Positions 1 to 8,761 of a stretch of 64,000 bases of DNA are shown in pieces. The DNA lies in contig CBDFHC010000005.1 in the NCBI GenBank assembly GCA_965247585.1, forward strand, positions 372,001 through 436,000, given 5' to 3'. A program made the translations under genes and the position numbers. This DNA comes from CBDFHC01 sp965247585 (GTDB taxonomy: Bacteria; Chloroflexota; Dehalococcoidia; Lucifugimonadales; GCA-2712585). Under the pieces are notes generated by a model. It did not search any database. It saw only the letters and a program-made list of their open reading frames with translations, and had not been told where the DNA came from. Within the stretch, counting starts at the first letter, position 1. Every line of letters begins with the position of its first letter.

Positions 1-1
1 G

Positions 2-439
2 CAAACAAACAGCGCCAACACAGGGTTCAACCTGATCACAAAGTATCCGAGAGCCGACTATGTCTGCGTAAATGGGCCGGAGCTACGCCTAGCAAGCGGA
101 GACAAGTTTGGTGGATTGGAACAGATAGCTGAGGGGCTCTGCGGGCGTTTGGGCTGCCAGTCCATGGTAGTCACGTTGGGGAACCAAGGATTGATGGTGG
201 TGACCCCAGGGGCGGAACCGTTCCACATACCTGTCTTCTCCAAGGAGGTGGTGGACCGGGTAGGAGCAGGAGACTCGGTGTTCGCCATGACCTCCGCCTG
301 CGTGGCCGCGGGCCTACCCACGGAGCTCGTGGGGTTTATAGGGAATGCGGTGGGAGCGTTGGCGGTACGGATTGTAGGGAACAAGACTTCTGTGGAACCG
401 GCATCGCTTTATAAGTACGTTACTACGCTCCTGTCCTGA
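2..439 (+). CDS. PfkB-family carbohydrate kinase, C-terminal part (5' end outside window)
   Basis: The reading frame is open from the window edge to the TGA at 437-439. It encodes the last 145 residues of a ribokinase-fold (PfkB) sugar kinase. The diagnostic C-terminal PfkB motif DRVGAGDSVFA lies at about 254-286; its Asp is the family's catalytic base and the GAGD loop forms the anion hole. The fragment resembles the kinase half of heptose kinase/RfaE-like proteins. A heptose-bisphosphate phosphatase gene (6289-6861) lies nearby, so a role in heptose-phosphate metabolism is possible, but the substrate cannot be read from this fragment. The next gene starts 44 bp downstream on the same strand. 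Confidence 0.85.
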   Translation, partial: QTNSANTGFNLITKYPRADYVCVNGPELRLASGDKFGGLEQIAEGLCGRLGCQSMVVTLGNQGLMVVTPGAEPFHIPVFSKEVVDRVGAGDSVFAMTSACVAAGLPTELVGFIGNAVGALAVRIVGNKTSVEPASLYKYVTTLLS

Positions 440-483
440 CGGTTACCAGGAAGCGTGACACACCTAGCTGAAGGATTTCCCAA

Positions 484-1245
484 ATGCCGGTAGTAAACGA
501 TGCTCTGGAGCAGGAGATGCAGTACATCTCCAAGCCGTCCGAGCGAAGGCATATTCTCAACCTGTTCCACGACACCGACCCTCTGATGCAGGAGATCGCC
601 CACAAGCTCATCATCGGCGGCAACAAGGAAGTCGACCAGCTTACACGTCAGGCCCTTGACGACGGATTCGACGCAAATACTATCCTGGACGACGGCCTCA
701 TTGCCGGCATGGCGATCGTAGGCATCAAGTTCAGGGACAACATCATCTTCGTCCCTGAGGTGCTGGTGGCCGCCCGGGCCATGAAGGCCGGTATGGCGTA
801 CCTGGACCCCATTCTCTCCGCCGCGGGCATCGAACCCATCGGCACGGTGGTCATGGGCACGGTCAAGGGAGACCTCCACGATATCGGCAAGAACCTTTGC
901 ATCATGATGCTCCGGGGCTCCGGCTTCACCGTCCATGACCTGGGCGTGGACACCAAGCCAGACGAGTTCATTGACGCGGTGCTGGAGCACGGCGCCCAGG
1001 TGCTGGGCCTGTCGGCTCTTCTCACCACCACTATGCCCAACATGGGCAAGACCATAGACGCCTTCGAGGAGGCCGGACTCCGCGACGAGGTCAAGATAAT
1101 GGTTGGCGGCGCCCCGCTCAATCAGGAGTTTGCCGACGACATGGGCGCCGATGGCTACGGGAAGGACGCCATGGACTGCGTGGCGCTCGCCAGACGGTTG
1201 ATCGGCGCAGAGGACATCCAAGAAACTGTGGCCGCCAGCAGTTAA
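484..1245 (+). CDS. Methyltransferase-type corrinoid (cobalamin-binding) protein
   Basis: 253 residues, the usual size for corrinoid shuttle proteins of the MtaC/MtbC/MetH-B12 type. The N-terminal half (about 20-115) is the helical cap domain. The C-terminal half is a B12-binding Rossmann domain with the base-off motif DLHDIG at 130-135 (lower cobalt ligand His132), the GLSALLTTT segment near 177 and the GG pair at 208-209. Such proteins carry a methyl group on cobalt between two methyltransferases and need reductive reactivation when cobalt oxidises. The RACo-like gene at 1602 is the expected activator. No methyltransferase is present downstream; it may lie upstream of the window. Confidence 0.93.
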   Translation: MPVVNDALEQEMQYISKPSERRHILNLFHDTDPLMQEIAHKLIIGGNKEVDQLTRQALDDGFDANTILDDGLIAGMAIVGIKFRDNIIFVPEVLVAARAMKAGMAYLDPILSAAGIEPIGTVVMGTVKGDLHDIGKNLCIMMLRGSGFTVHDLGVDTKPDEFIDAVLEHGAQVLGLSALLTTTMPNMGKTIDAFEEAGLRDEVKIMVGGAPLNQEFADDMGADGYGKDAMDCVALARRLIGAEDIQETVAASS

Positions 1246-1258
1246 GCAGACCCGTACC

Positions 1259-1501
1259 ATGCGCCAGACTGTAGACAACCAAAAGTACCGGGCCAGCATG
1301 GCCCGGCTTCAACAGATCTTCGCCGGCATAGCGGATACCGCCGACAAGGTTTCGACGCGGCGCTGCCTCTACAAGAACGCCCAGGACCGCTGCACCGCCG
1401 CCTTCCTCTGCCGCAACCAGCTTATCGACAGCACCGGCGGCGAGCTGTTCATCTGCACCGGCAGCGATGATCTGGACTACCGCTCCGCCTGGGAGAGCTA
1501 G
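1259..1501 (+). CDS. Small four-cysteine protein of unknown function in the corrinoid operon
   Basis: 80 residues, starting 13 bp after the corrinoid gene on the same strand. I do not recognise the family. It has four cysteines (Cys36, Cys45, Cys51, Cys66) and a basic, helical N-terminal half, and no signal peptide or membrane segment. The Cys spacing could bind a metal or an iron-sulfur cluster, but that is only a guess. Its place between a corrinoid protein and its presumed activator suggests it belongs to the same system, for example as an accessory or electron-transfer protein. The frame is clean and the codon use matches its neighbours. Confidence 0.6.
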   Translation: MRQTVDNQKYRASMARLQQIFAGIADTADKVSTRRCLYKNAQDRCTAAFLCRNQLIDSTGGELFICTGSDDLDYRSAWES

Positions 1502-1601
1502 CTACAACCGTTCGTTTTCCGGGCCTCCCAGCCAGTGCTGCTGGCAGCCATGGGCATCCCGCGCTGATGGGCACAGGCCTACCCAGTGATACAATACGGC
1601 A

Positions 1602-3224
1602 ATGTCACCCCTTCTCCACGGTGGCCGCCGGATGGAACTGGTGGCCGGTAAGACGCTCTTCGACTACGCCGACGAGGCCCGTGTGCGGGTGCCGACATCT
1701 TGTAGCCGGAGGGGTGAATGCCATGAGTGCATCGTGGAGGTGCGCCGGGGCGGCCCAGCGATCACCGCGCCCACCCAGGCAGAAAGCTTCCTTCGCGATG
1801 GCTTCCGGTTAGCCTGCCAGGCCAGGATTGAGGACGACAACGCCGACGTTGAGTTCTCAGTCCTTCGCCGCCAGCCTCGCATACTGACTCACTCTATCCG
1901 GCGCGGCGTTGATCTCAAACCCCTAACGGTCCGCCAGGGGGAGCAGGTCCACTTTCGTGGCGGACGTATAGACCAATACCGCCGTAACATTTTCGGATTG
2001 GCCATTGACATGGGCACCACCACCGTGGTCATGAACCTGGTTAATTTGGAAAATGGCGACATCGTCCACACCGCCTCCTTCGAAAACCCACAGCGCTTCG
2101 GTGGCAGCGACATCATGCACCGCATCTCCTATGACGGCGGCCCCTATCAGGGAGAGCTGCGGCAGGTAATGCTCTCCGCCATTAACTACGAGATAGGCGA
2201 CATGGTGCGCCGTCTCCACATCCATCGCCGCCTTATCTATGAGGTCGTCGTCGTTGGTAACACCACAATACGAGACCTGTTCTTTGGATTGGACGTCCAG
2301 CCCATCGGCGAGAAGCCGTACAAGTCTACCACCGAGCTGGAGCAGGAAAAAGGCCTGGTCCAGTCCACCGCGCTCAACGCCACGGCGAAGGAGTTGGGCC
2401 TGCGCATTTGCCCGGAGGCCAACGTCTACGGCGGCCCCTTGATCGGCTGCCACGTGGGCGCTGATGTCGCCGCCGATCTGCTGGCCCTGGGCGTGGACGA
2501 AGAGGAAGAGGTGGTGATGCTGGTGGACGTGGGCACCAACACCGAGATTGTGATTGGCAACAGGCAACGGCTGATGGCGGCGTCCTGCCCAGCCGGACCG
2601 GCCTTCGAGGGCGGCGAGGTGCGCTACGGTATGCCCGGCTACGACGGCGCCATAGAGTCGATCCAAATCGTTGACGACCAGGTCCGGTACAAGACCATCG
2701 GAGACCAGGAACCCCAGGGCATTTGCGGCTCAGGGTTAGTGGACCTGCTGGCCCAGCTCCGCGTCACCGGCCAGATGAACCAGCTTGGCGCGTTTAGGAA
2801 CGGCGGTCAGGACTTCTGTTTCGCGCCGGACCAGGGAATGACACTATCGCGCGCCGATGTCAGCGCGCTGGCCCAGGCCAAAGCAGCCAACTTTTGCGGC
2901 CAGTTCATACTCCTGCGCAGCTACGGCCTCCCGGTGGACCGCGTTCAAAAGCTCTACCTCGCGGGCGCGTTCGCCAACTACGTGGACGTCGGCAACGCGG
3001 TGGACATTGGTTTCATCGCCAACGTCCCGCCGGAGCGAATCGTCAAGGTGGGCAACGCCTCGCTGGAAGGTGCCACCATCATGCTGATATCCGGCCCTCT
3101 CCGCCAGCGGATGGAGGAGATGGTCCGCCAAATCCAGCACGTTGAGCTGGAGACCACACCAGACTTCTTTGACATCTTCGTAGAAGGCTGTATGTTCAAG
3201 CCAATGGAAACCGGCATCAGCTAG
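1602..3224 (+). CDS. RACo-like reductive activator of corrinoid protein (2Fe-2S plus ASKHA/DUF4445 domains)
   Basis: 540 residues. The N-terminus is a plant-type [2Fe-2S] ferredoxin domain with Cys34, Cys40, Cys43 and, after a gap, Cys72. A linker leads into a large ASKHA ATPase-fold domain, with IDMGTTTVVMNLV (about 128-140) as phosphate loop 1, VDVGTNTEIV and GSGLVDLL further on, and LAGAFANYVDVGNAVDIG near the C-terminus. This is the architecture of RACo proteins, which use ATP binding to drive electron transfer to an inactive Co(II) corrinoid. The upstream corrinoid protein is the obvious partner. The ATG at 1602 is used because homologues begin a few residues before the GGRR segment. A slightly earlier alternative start cannot be excluded. 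Confidence 0.92.
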   Translation: MSPLLHGGRRMELVAGKTLFDYADEARVRVPTSCSRRGECHECIVEVRRGGPAITAPTQAESFLRDGFRLACQARIEDDNADVEFSVLRRQPRILTHSIRRGVDLKPLTVRQGEQVHFRGGRIDQYRRNIFGLAIDMGTTTVVMNLVNLENGDIVHTASFENPQRFGGSDIMHRISYDGGPYQGELRQVMLSAINYEIGDMVRRLHIHRRLIYEVVVVGNTTIRDLFFGLDVQPIGEKPYKSTTELEQEKGLVQSTALNATAKELGLRICPEANVYGGPLIGCHVGADVAADLLALGVDEEEEVVMLVDVGTNTEIVIGNRQRLMAASCPAGPAFEGGEVRYGMPGYDGAIESIQIVDDQVRYKTIGDQEPQGICGSGLVDLLAQLRVTGQMNQLGAFRNGGQDFCFAPDQGMTLSRADVSALAQAKAANFCGQFILLRSYGLPVDRVQKLYLAGAFANYVDVGNAVDIGFIANVPPERIVKVGNASLEGATIMLISGPLRQRMEEMVRQIQHVELETTPDFFDIFVEGCMFKPMETGIS

Positions 3225-3274
3225 CCGCCATCCGGGCACAAATCCGAAAGCCCGCACTTGGCGAGGAGTAAGCA

Positions 3275-4273
3275 GTGACCAAGAAAGTCCTCTTGACCGA
3301 CTACGTTTGGCCTTCGGTGGAGCCCGAGCGCGCAGTTCTGGCAAGCGCCGGCGCGGAGCTGATAGTGGCCCCGAATGGCAACGAAGACACCCTTGCCTCC
3401 CTGGCAAAAGACGTGGACGGCATTATGACCTGCTTCGCCCAGGTCACTGAAACTGTTTTACGAGCCGCGGATAAGTGCGTTGTCGTGGGCCGCTGCGGCG
3501 TGGGCGTGGACAACATAGCGGTGGACTGCGCCACGGAGCTGGGCATCGCCGTGACCTACGTCCCGGACTACTGCGTTGACGAAGTGTCGGACCACGTCAT
3601 GGCCATGCTGCACGCCTGGAACCGCCGCATAGTGCTGTTCGACCGCTCGGTGAAGAGCAGGGGCTGGGGCGCTCAGCCCCTCACGTTGCGGATGATGCGG
3701 CTGCGGGGTAAAAAGCTAGGCGTCATCGGCCTGGGCCGCATAGGCCGCGCCGTCTGCGCCAAGGTCCAGCCCTTTGGGCTGGACGTACTGGCTTACGATC
3801 CCTACGTAGCTGCCGAGGCTGGCGCCCAGCTTGGCGCTACGATGGTGGACCTGCCGACCCTGCTCAAAGAGTCGGACTTCGTTACTCTCCATTGCCCGTT
3901 GACGGAGCAGACGCGGAACCTGATAGGCGCCGCAGAGCTGGGAATGATGAAGCCCGAGGCGTTTCTAATCAACGCCGCCCGGGGTCCGCTGATAGATGAG
4001 GAAGCCCTCTACCACGCCCTCAAGGACGGTGAGATCGCCGGCGCCGGGGTGGACGTGCTGGTGGACGCCGTGCCCCCCAACGACCACCCGCTGTTCCAAC
4101 TGGACAACCTTCTGGTGACCCCCCACGTGGCTTTCTTCTCACAGGAGGCGACGCTGGAGCTGGAGCAGCGCGCCGCAGGAGAGGTTGCTAGCGTGCTCAA
4201 CGGTAGAATGCCGGACAACCTGGTCAACGCCGCCGTGCTAACGCACTGCCGCGCCAACCTGCCCCGCCCTTAG
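3275..4273 (+). CDS. D-isomer-specific 2-hydroxyacid dehydrogenase family protein
   Basis: 332 residues, NAD-dependent D-2-hydroxyacid dehydrogenase/phosphoglycerate dehydrogenase fold. The nucleotide motif GLGRIG is at 152-157, the HCPLT segment near 206-210, the catalytic Arg at 236 in NAARGPLI, and the catalytic His at 284 in TPHVAFF. The third catalytic residue, a Glu normally found in a DVxxxEP motif, is not in place: the segment reads DVLVDAVPP (260-268) with Ala265 at that position and only Asp264 next to it. The enzyme may be altered in activity or substrate. It lies 50 bp downstream of the RACo gene on the same strand, with a GAGGAG ribosome site at about 3262. Confidence 0.88.
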   Translation: MTKKVLLTDYVWPSVEPERAVLASAGAELIVAPNGNEDTLASLAKDVDGIMTCFAQVTETVLRAADKCVVVGRCGVGVDNIAVDCATELGIAVTYVPDYCVDEVSDHVMAMLHAWNRRIVLFDRSVKSRGWGAQPLTLRMMRLRGKKLGVIGLGRIGRAVCAKVQPFGLDVLAYDPYVAAEAGAQLGATMVDLPTLLKESDFVTLHCPLTEQTRNLIGAAELGMMKPEAFLINAARGPLIDEEALYHALKDGEIAGAGVDVLVDAVPPNDHPLFQLDNLLVTPHVAFFSQEATLELEQRAAGEVASVLNGRMPDNLVNAAVLTHCRANLPRP

Positions 4274-4412
4274 CGCCAAATAGCCCCTAGGCCAGCGCGC
4301 CCACCCTGGAGTCAGCCGGAGCGGGACCCACCTGCTGAATCAGGCGGCCCCAAAGCGATATACTTCCCCTGGTTGTTGCTTGAGTACCAGTCCCTAAAAG
4401 GAGGCGGTCATC

Positions 4413-5321
4413 ATGGCCTTGCCACCCAATCGCGTGGACTACTTGCCGATAATCGACCGGCCGGTCATCAAATGGCCGAACAATGCCCGTGTGGCCTTTT
4501 GGGTGGCCCCCAACGTGGAGCACTACGAGTATCTGCCCGACTTCGACGGGCAGCGGGACCCCTGGCCCCGAATGCCATACCCTGACGTGCAGCAGTATTC
4601 CTACAACGACTACGGCAACCGAGTGGGGTTCTGGCGCATGTTGGAGGTGCTGGATAAGCACCATATTCGCTGTACCGTCTCCCTCAACTTCGCGGTCCTG
4701 GAGCACTTCCCAGAGGTGGGCGCCGCAATGATTGAGCGGGACTGGGACTTCATGAGTCACGGCATCTATAACACCCGCTTCCTCAACAGCTACACCGAGG
4801 AGCAGGAGCGGGAGTTCTACCGCGACTGCGTCGAGACTATGAAGCGGCACACGGGCAAGCAGCTCAAGGGGATGCTGGGCCCGGCGATCTCCGGAACAGA
4901 GCGCACCCCAGACCTGATGGCCGAGGCGGGCCTCATTTACCACACCGACTGGCAGCACGACGACCAACCGGTGCCCATAAGGGTCAAGTCAGGCAAGCTG
5001 GTCTCGGTACCTTATTCCGTGGAGATCAACGACGGGTTGGTACTTCGCAACTATTCCGAAGGTGGCTACTGGGCCCGGATATGCAAGGCCCAATTCGACC
5101 AGCTATACAAAGAGGGCGAAGAGAGCGGCCGGGTGCTATGCCTCCCGATTCACCCTTTCCTCACCGGCCAGCCTCATAGAGTGGGGTATCTGGACGAGGT
5201 TTTGGACTACATTATGTCCCACGACGGGGTCTGGCAGACCACCGCCGATGAGATTGCCGAGTTCTACATAGCCAACTGTTACGACGCTGCTGTGGCCCAC
5301 GCCCAAAAGATCAATCGATAA
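4413..5321 (+). CDS. Polysaccharide deacetylase-fold (PuuE/NodB-like) hydrolase, first of a tandem pair
   Basis: 302 residues. NodB-type deformed TIM barrel, most like the PuuE allantoinase branch: RVAFWVAPNVEHYEY near the N-terminus, VLDKHHIRCTVSLNF, then MSHGIYNTR, and HPFLTGQPHR near the C-terminus. The Asp-Asp motif of true NodB deacetylases is not seen. The substrate cannot be assigned: cyclic amides or other carbon-nitrogen bonds are as likely as polysaccharide. A strong ribosome site, AAAGGAGG, lies about 8 bp upstream of the ATG. The next gene, 15 bp downstream, is a divergent paralogue. Confidence 0.85.
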   Translation: MALPPNRVDYLPIIDRPVIKWPNNARVAFWVAPNVEHYEYLPDFDGQRDPWPRMPYPDVQQYSYNDYGNRVGFWRMLEVLDKHHIRCTVSLNFAVLEHFPEVGAAMIERDWDFMSHGIYNTRFLNSYTEEQEREFYRDCVETMKRHTGKQLKGMLGPAISGTERTPDLMAEAGLIYHTDWQHDDQPVPIRVKSGKLVSVPYSVEINDGLVLRNYSEGGYWARICKAQFDQLYKEGEESGRVLCLPIHPFLTGQPHRVGYLDEVLDYIMSHDGVWQTTADEIAEFYIANCYDAAVAHAQKINR

Positions 5322-5336
5322 GACGACGAGGTTGTT

Positions 5337-6260
5337 ATGCCAGCGGAACGCCGCTACGGAATGGACCATGAGCACTATGCATGGTCGCCAATTGTCACTC
5401 GGCCCACCTTGACGTGGCCCGGGGACGCCCGGGTTGCCCTGTGCGTCATAGTTAACCTGGAGCACGCCGAATGGCAACCGCCGGAAGGGAGCTTCGAGCT
5501 GCCGACCAACGCGGGAGGCATAGGTCCGCCCCGCCCCTTCCCGGACTATACCCGCCTGTCACACCGGGAGTACGGCCACCGCGTGGGCGTCTTTCGGGTG
5601 CTGGACGTGCTGGAAAAGCACGGCATCAGGCCCACCGTAGCCATGGATGCCTTCACCGCGGAAAACTACCCCTTCCTGGTGCGCCACTGTCTCCAGCGGG
5701 GCTGTGAAATCATTGGGCACGGCGTCTCGGTGAGCCGTATGATAACCAGCCAGATGTCAGAGGACGAGGAGCGGGCGTACATTAGAAGCGCCATCGATTC
5801 CATCACCAACGCCACCGGCACGGCGCCGCTGGGCTGGCTGGGAGCAGAGTACGGCGAATCGACCCGGACGCCGGGGCTCCTGGCGGAAGCGGGTATCCGA
5901 TACGTGTGCGACTGGACCAACGACGAGCAGCCCTACCCTCTAACCACGCCCCAGGGAGAGCTTTTCGCGCTGCCTATTATGCTGGAGCTGGACACCATAT
6001 TCACTCTTTGGGAGCGCCGCTTCCCCGTGGACGGGTACGCCCAGAATATCAAGGAGGCCTTCGACACTATCCACCGCGATGCGGCGGGTAGTGGCCGGCT
6101 GCTGACGCTAAACCTGCACCCCTGGCTCATAGGCCAGCCGCACCGCATCGGCTTCCTGGACAGCGCACTGGAGCACGTCACGCGCACCCCCGGGGTCTGG
6201 GCCGCTTCCAGCGGGGAGATAATAGACTGGTACCGTGGCCCCGGTGCAAGGGAAAGTTAA
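5337..6260 (+). CDS. Polysaccharide deacetylase-fold hydrolase, second of a tandem pair
   Basis: 307 residues, a paralogue of the preceding protein with the same block order: RVALCVIVNLEHAEWQPP, VLDVLEKHGIRPTVAMDAF, EIIGHGVSVSR, LGAEYGESTRTPGLL and LHPWLIGQPHRIGFLDSAL. The two differ clearly in sequence, so the duplication is old. They may form a hetero-oligomer or act on successive substrates. The gene closes the 5' gene group on the plus strand; the following gene is convergent. Confidence 0.85.
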   Translation: MPAERRYGMDHEHYAWSPIVTRPTLTWPGDARVALCVIVNLEHAEWQPPEGSFELPTNAGGIGPPRPFPDYTRLSHREYGHRVGVFRVLDVLEKHGIRPTVAMDAFTAENYPFLVRHCLQRGCEIIGHGVSVSRMITSQMSEDEERAYIRSAIDSITNATGTAPLGWLGAEYGESTRTPGLLAEAGIRYVCDWTNDEQPYPLTTPQGELFALPIMLELDTIFTLWERRFPVDGYAQNIKEAFDTIHRDAAGSGRLLTLNLHPWLIGQPHRIGFLDSALEHVTRTPGVWAASSGEIIDWYRGPGARES

Positions 6261-6288
6261 ACGGCCTCTGGGCTGGATGTGCCTAAAA

Positions 6289-6861
6289 TCAGGTCCAGGT
6301 CAGAATCCAGTCCACCGCGCCCAGAATGGAGTCCGCGTAGTAATCTGCCGGTGAGTCGATGGTCCCTTCGCGTGGCAAGCCGTTGGCAATCATAACGGTG
6401 CGGCATCCGGCGGTGGCTCCTGCGGCAACGTCCGATTGACTGTCGCCAACGATAAACGACCCCTCGATGCAGATGCCCAATTCCTGGCTGGCCGTATGTA
6501 GGAGCCCGGGTTCAGGCTTCCGGCAAGCGCAGTCATGATCCGGCAGGTGCGGGCAGTGATAGATCCGGTCGATTCGTGCTCCTCCTTTGACCATGGCGGC
6601 CCGCAGTTTGTCGTGTATGGCGCCCAGCATCTCCTCAGAGAAGTAGCCTCTAGAGATCCCCGACTGATTTGTAATCACCACCACCAGAAAGCCGGCCTGA
6701 TTCAGGGCGCTAACCGCCTCGATGGCCCGAGGCGATAGATGGAAGTCTTCCAGTCTGCGACAATAATCGACGTTGTAGTTAATGGTCCCGTCCCGGTCTA
6801 GAAACACCGCCCGTTGCAGAGTCATTGACGCATCCTGGCCGCTTTTAGGAGCAGGGAACAT
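6289..6861 (-). CDS. gmhB: D-glycero-D-manno-heptose-1,7-bisphosphate 7-phosphatase-like HAD hydrolase
   Basis: 190 residues as called. HAD-superfamily motif I FLDRDGTIN supplies nucleophile Asp22 and Asp24, motif II is ITNQSG, and motif IV is VGDSQSD. The GmhB zinc site is complete: Cys103, His105, Cys111 and Cys113, in CPHLPDHDCACRKPEPG. The enzyme removes the 7-phosphate of heptose bisphosphate on the way to ADP- or GDP-heptose; histidinol-phosphate phosphatase is the close alternative. The second Met (residue 13, position 6825) sits just before the core and may be the real start. The PfkB kinase at the window edge may act in the same pathway. Confidence 0.85.
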   Translation of the reverse strand: MFPAPKSGQDASMTLQRAVFLDRDGTINYNVDYCRRLEDFHLSPRAIEAVSALNQAGFLVVVITNQSGISRGYFSEEMLGAIHDKLRAAMVKGGARIDRIYHCPHLPDHDCACRKPEPGLLHTASQELGICIEGSFIVGDSQSDVAAGATAGCRTVMIANGLPREGTIDSPADYYADSILGAVDWILTWT

Positions 6862-7735
6862 TGTAACTGGCGTTTCTCCAGTTGAAGAGAATTCAATAGG
6901 ATACTGCGGTTAAAGCAGCAGACGGTGGACCGGTGATAATGGACTGCCATTCTAGCCGGAGGTTGGGTAGAATGGCTCAAGGCGATGGGTATCGCCACCA
7001 CAGAGGGTTGCGAATCATGGGTTGGTGGTTCCCACCCGCTCCCGATTCGCTCTCGCTCATCGGTACCTCGGGCCTGCGGCCCTCGGCCGCAAGGTATTAG
7101 TTTCTGAGGGACACCCTCTGACTCCTGGCAGAGAGTTTGTGAACAAATTGACGTGGCACAGCGGTAGTAGGCACAGGGGTTAGATGTGCTCTCCCCTCCC
7201 TACCAGATTCCTCAATCCTCACGGGCGGACTCGGAATGACATGGTAGTGACCGCGCAATATGGGACAACGTGACACTGAAAATGCCGAAGGGATTAAATG
7301 TTCACAGGCTTAGAGGGGGTTGTCTCCCCTATGGACACCCTCTCACTGGGCATCCATCAAGGGACGATTTCCATTTCTGAGGCAATCAGTCATGGAGGAT
7401 GGTGTCGCCGCAGAAGAATGCGCGGTAGGCGTGACCAACGACGCCTCAAGTATCCTACGGGCTCCTTACTGGGCGAGGTCCTCCATGGTGTCCCTGACCT
7501 CTTTCCTCTCGTGCTTCGTGTCCTTTCTCTGGTATCCTCTCCTCAAGGCGTATCCTCCATGCCACCTTTGCCGGTGGTTGCTTTAGCCGGCTGGAATGGT
7601 ACGCCTGCCTCTTTCGCCTGGAAATCGTTTTTCCACAGGTTTTAACATTAGCTTGGTTTTGAAGGGGTCAACGCGTGACCTTAATTACACGCCTATTGAG
7701 CTAACCTCAGTTGGAGAGGATGAAGAGTAAGGAAA
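6862..7735. other. 874-bp non-coding spacer between divergent genes
   Basis: No convincing reading frame. It holds copy A of the dispersed GGTTGGTGGTTCCCACCC / GAGGGACACCCTC repeat (7013-7134), a short stretch ending in CGGACTCGGAATGACATGG (about 7200-7245) that looks like a common REP/MITE-type fragment, and another imperfect relative of the repeat at about 7311-7350 (GAGGGGG ... GGACACCCTCTC). The promoters of the phosphatase and the desaturase must lie here, but I cannot place them with confidence. Confidence 0.6.
7013..7134 (+). repeat. Dispersed intergenic repeat, copy A
   Basis: The core at 7013-7037 contains GGTTGGTGGTTCCCACCC with a small hairpin, GGTGG-TTC-CCACC. After a 68-bp spacer comes the hairpin GAGGG-ACA-CCCTC (7106-7118), followed by ACTCCTGGCAG. 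The same blocks in the same order occur at 40304-40400, and the core occurs again at 63966-63992. Only the blocks are conserved; the spacer differs in length and sequence. Confidence 0.75.
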
Positions 7736-8638
7736 GTGTCAACAGATCTTAGAAAAATCATAACAGCCGTGATGGTAGTAGGGCCCCTCGTTGGGACAGG
7801 CTATGCGGTATTTGCATCTTGGGACCGATTCATGGGTTTAAGAGACTTGGCGCTGCTAGTGGGTTTGTACGCACCAATAGCCCTGGGCGTGACCGCAGGG
7901 TTTCACCGCTGTTTGACCCACGGAAGCTTTAAAACAACTTGGTTCTTGAAGGCGATACTGACCATCCTAGGGACGATGTCATTTGAAGGGTCACCTATTT
8001 CCTGGGTTGCCAATCATAGATTGCATCACGCCTAAGCTGATCGCCAGGGTGATTTGCACAGCCTGCATCTTAGCAAAAATCCCGTGACAGGATTTTTTCA
8101 TGCGCACTTTGCGTGGTTGTTCGCCGACCGTCAGGCTGACCCAAAGTGCTGGGCTGAGGACCTCAGCCGGGACCGTATGATCGTTTTAATAAGCCGGTAT
8201 ACGATTTTATGGTGGATGATTGGATTGATTATCCCGTACATGATAGGAGGATGGTCCGGCCTCATGTGGGGAGGGTTGGTACGCGTTTTTCTAACCCATC
8301 ACGTCACCTGGTCGGTCAATTCGGTATGCCACCTATTCGGCTCAAGGCCATTTAACACTAAGGACCGCAGCACGAACTTCTGGCCGGTTGGGTTGTTAGC
8401 CTTTGGTGAAGGAGGCCACAATACCCATCATGCCTCTCCGAAGCCCGCTCGACATGGTCTCTCCTGGTGGCACTTTGATATGAGTTGGGTGGTGATTCGG
8501 ATGCTAGAACAGATTCGGTTAGCGCATGACGTGTATGTGCAAGAGTCTGTAGCCCTCAAACAAGGTCTCATAGAACGCGCGGCTGGAGTACAAGTGGTCC
8601 TGAGGAGAAACCTAACAGTAGGCTTTGCTGAAAAATAG
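7736..8638 (+). pseudogene. Acyl-CoA (delta-9 type) fatty acid desaturase with an in-frame stop
   Basis: Two open segments in one frame, 7736-8032 and 8036-8638, are separated only by TAA at 8033-8035. Joined, they give a roughly 300-residue membrane desaturase with all three histidine boxes: HRCLTH, HRLHH and HNTHH. The stop falls directly after HRLHHA, in the conserved stretch that continues ADRQGDLHS, so a single codon has been lost. Several hydrophobic segments are visible (for example LALLVGLYAPIALGVTAG). The start is GTG at 7736 with GGAAA just upstream. A truncated 99-residue product would lack two His boxes and be inactive. A sequencing error is the alternative. Confidence 0.85.
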
Positions 8639-8685
8639 CTGAAAAGCCTGGCGGATTGTCAAGGGTGGAGAGAAATTGTACCAGC

Positions 8686-8712
8686 AGGGCGGAGCGCCCT
8701 CCCTTTCTATTT
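8686..8712 (+). terminator. Probable Rho-independent terminator after the desaturase
   Basis: Perfect 6-bp stem AGGGCG/CGCCCT with a GAG loop at 8686-8700, followed by a pyrimidine run (CCCTTTCTATTT). It lies 48 bp after the desaturase stop codon. Confidence 0.5.
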
Positions 8713-8761
8713 ACACACCCATTGAGGGTACCTCCTCACTTGCCAACCAAAGCTGAGATGT

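Noticed and set aside
409..1299. Long minus-strand open frame opposite the corrinoid gene
   Set aside because: High-GC antisense shadow; the plus-strand protein has an unambiguous B12-binding domain.
7200..7245. REP/MITE-like fragment ending CGGACTCGGAATGACATGG
   Set aside because: Only one copy is visible in the window and no inverted ends could be defined, so it is mentioned only as content of the spacer.
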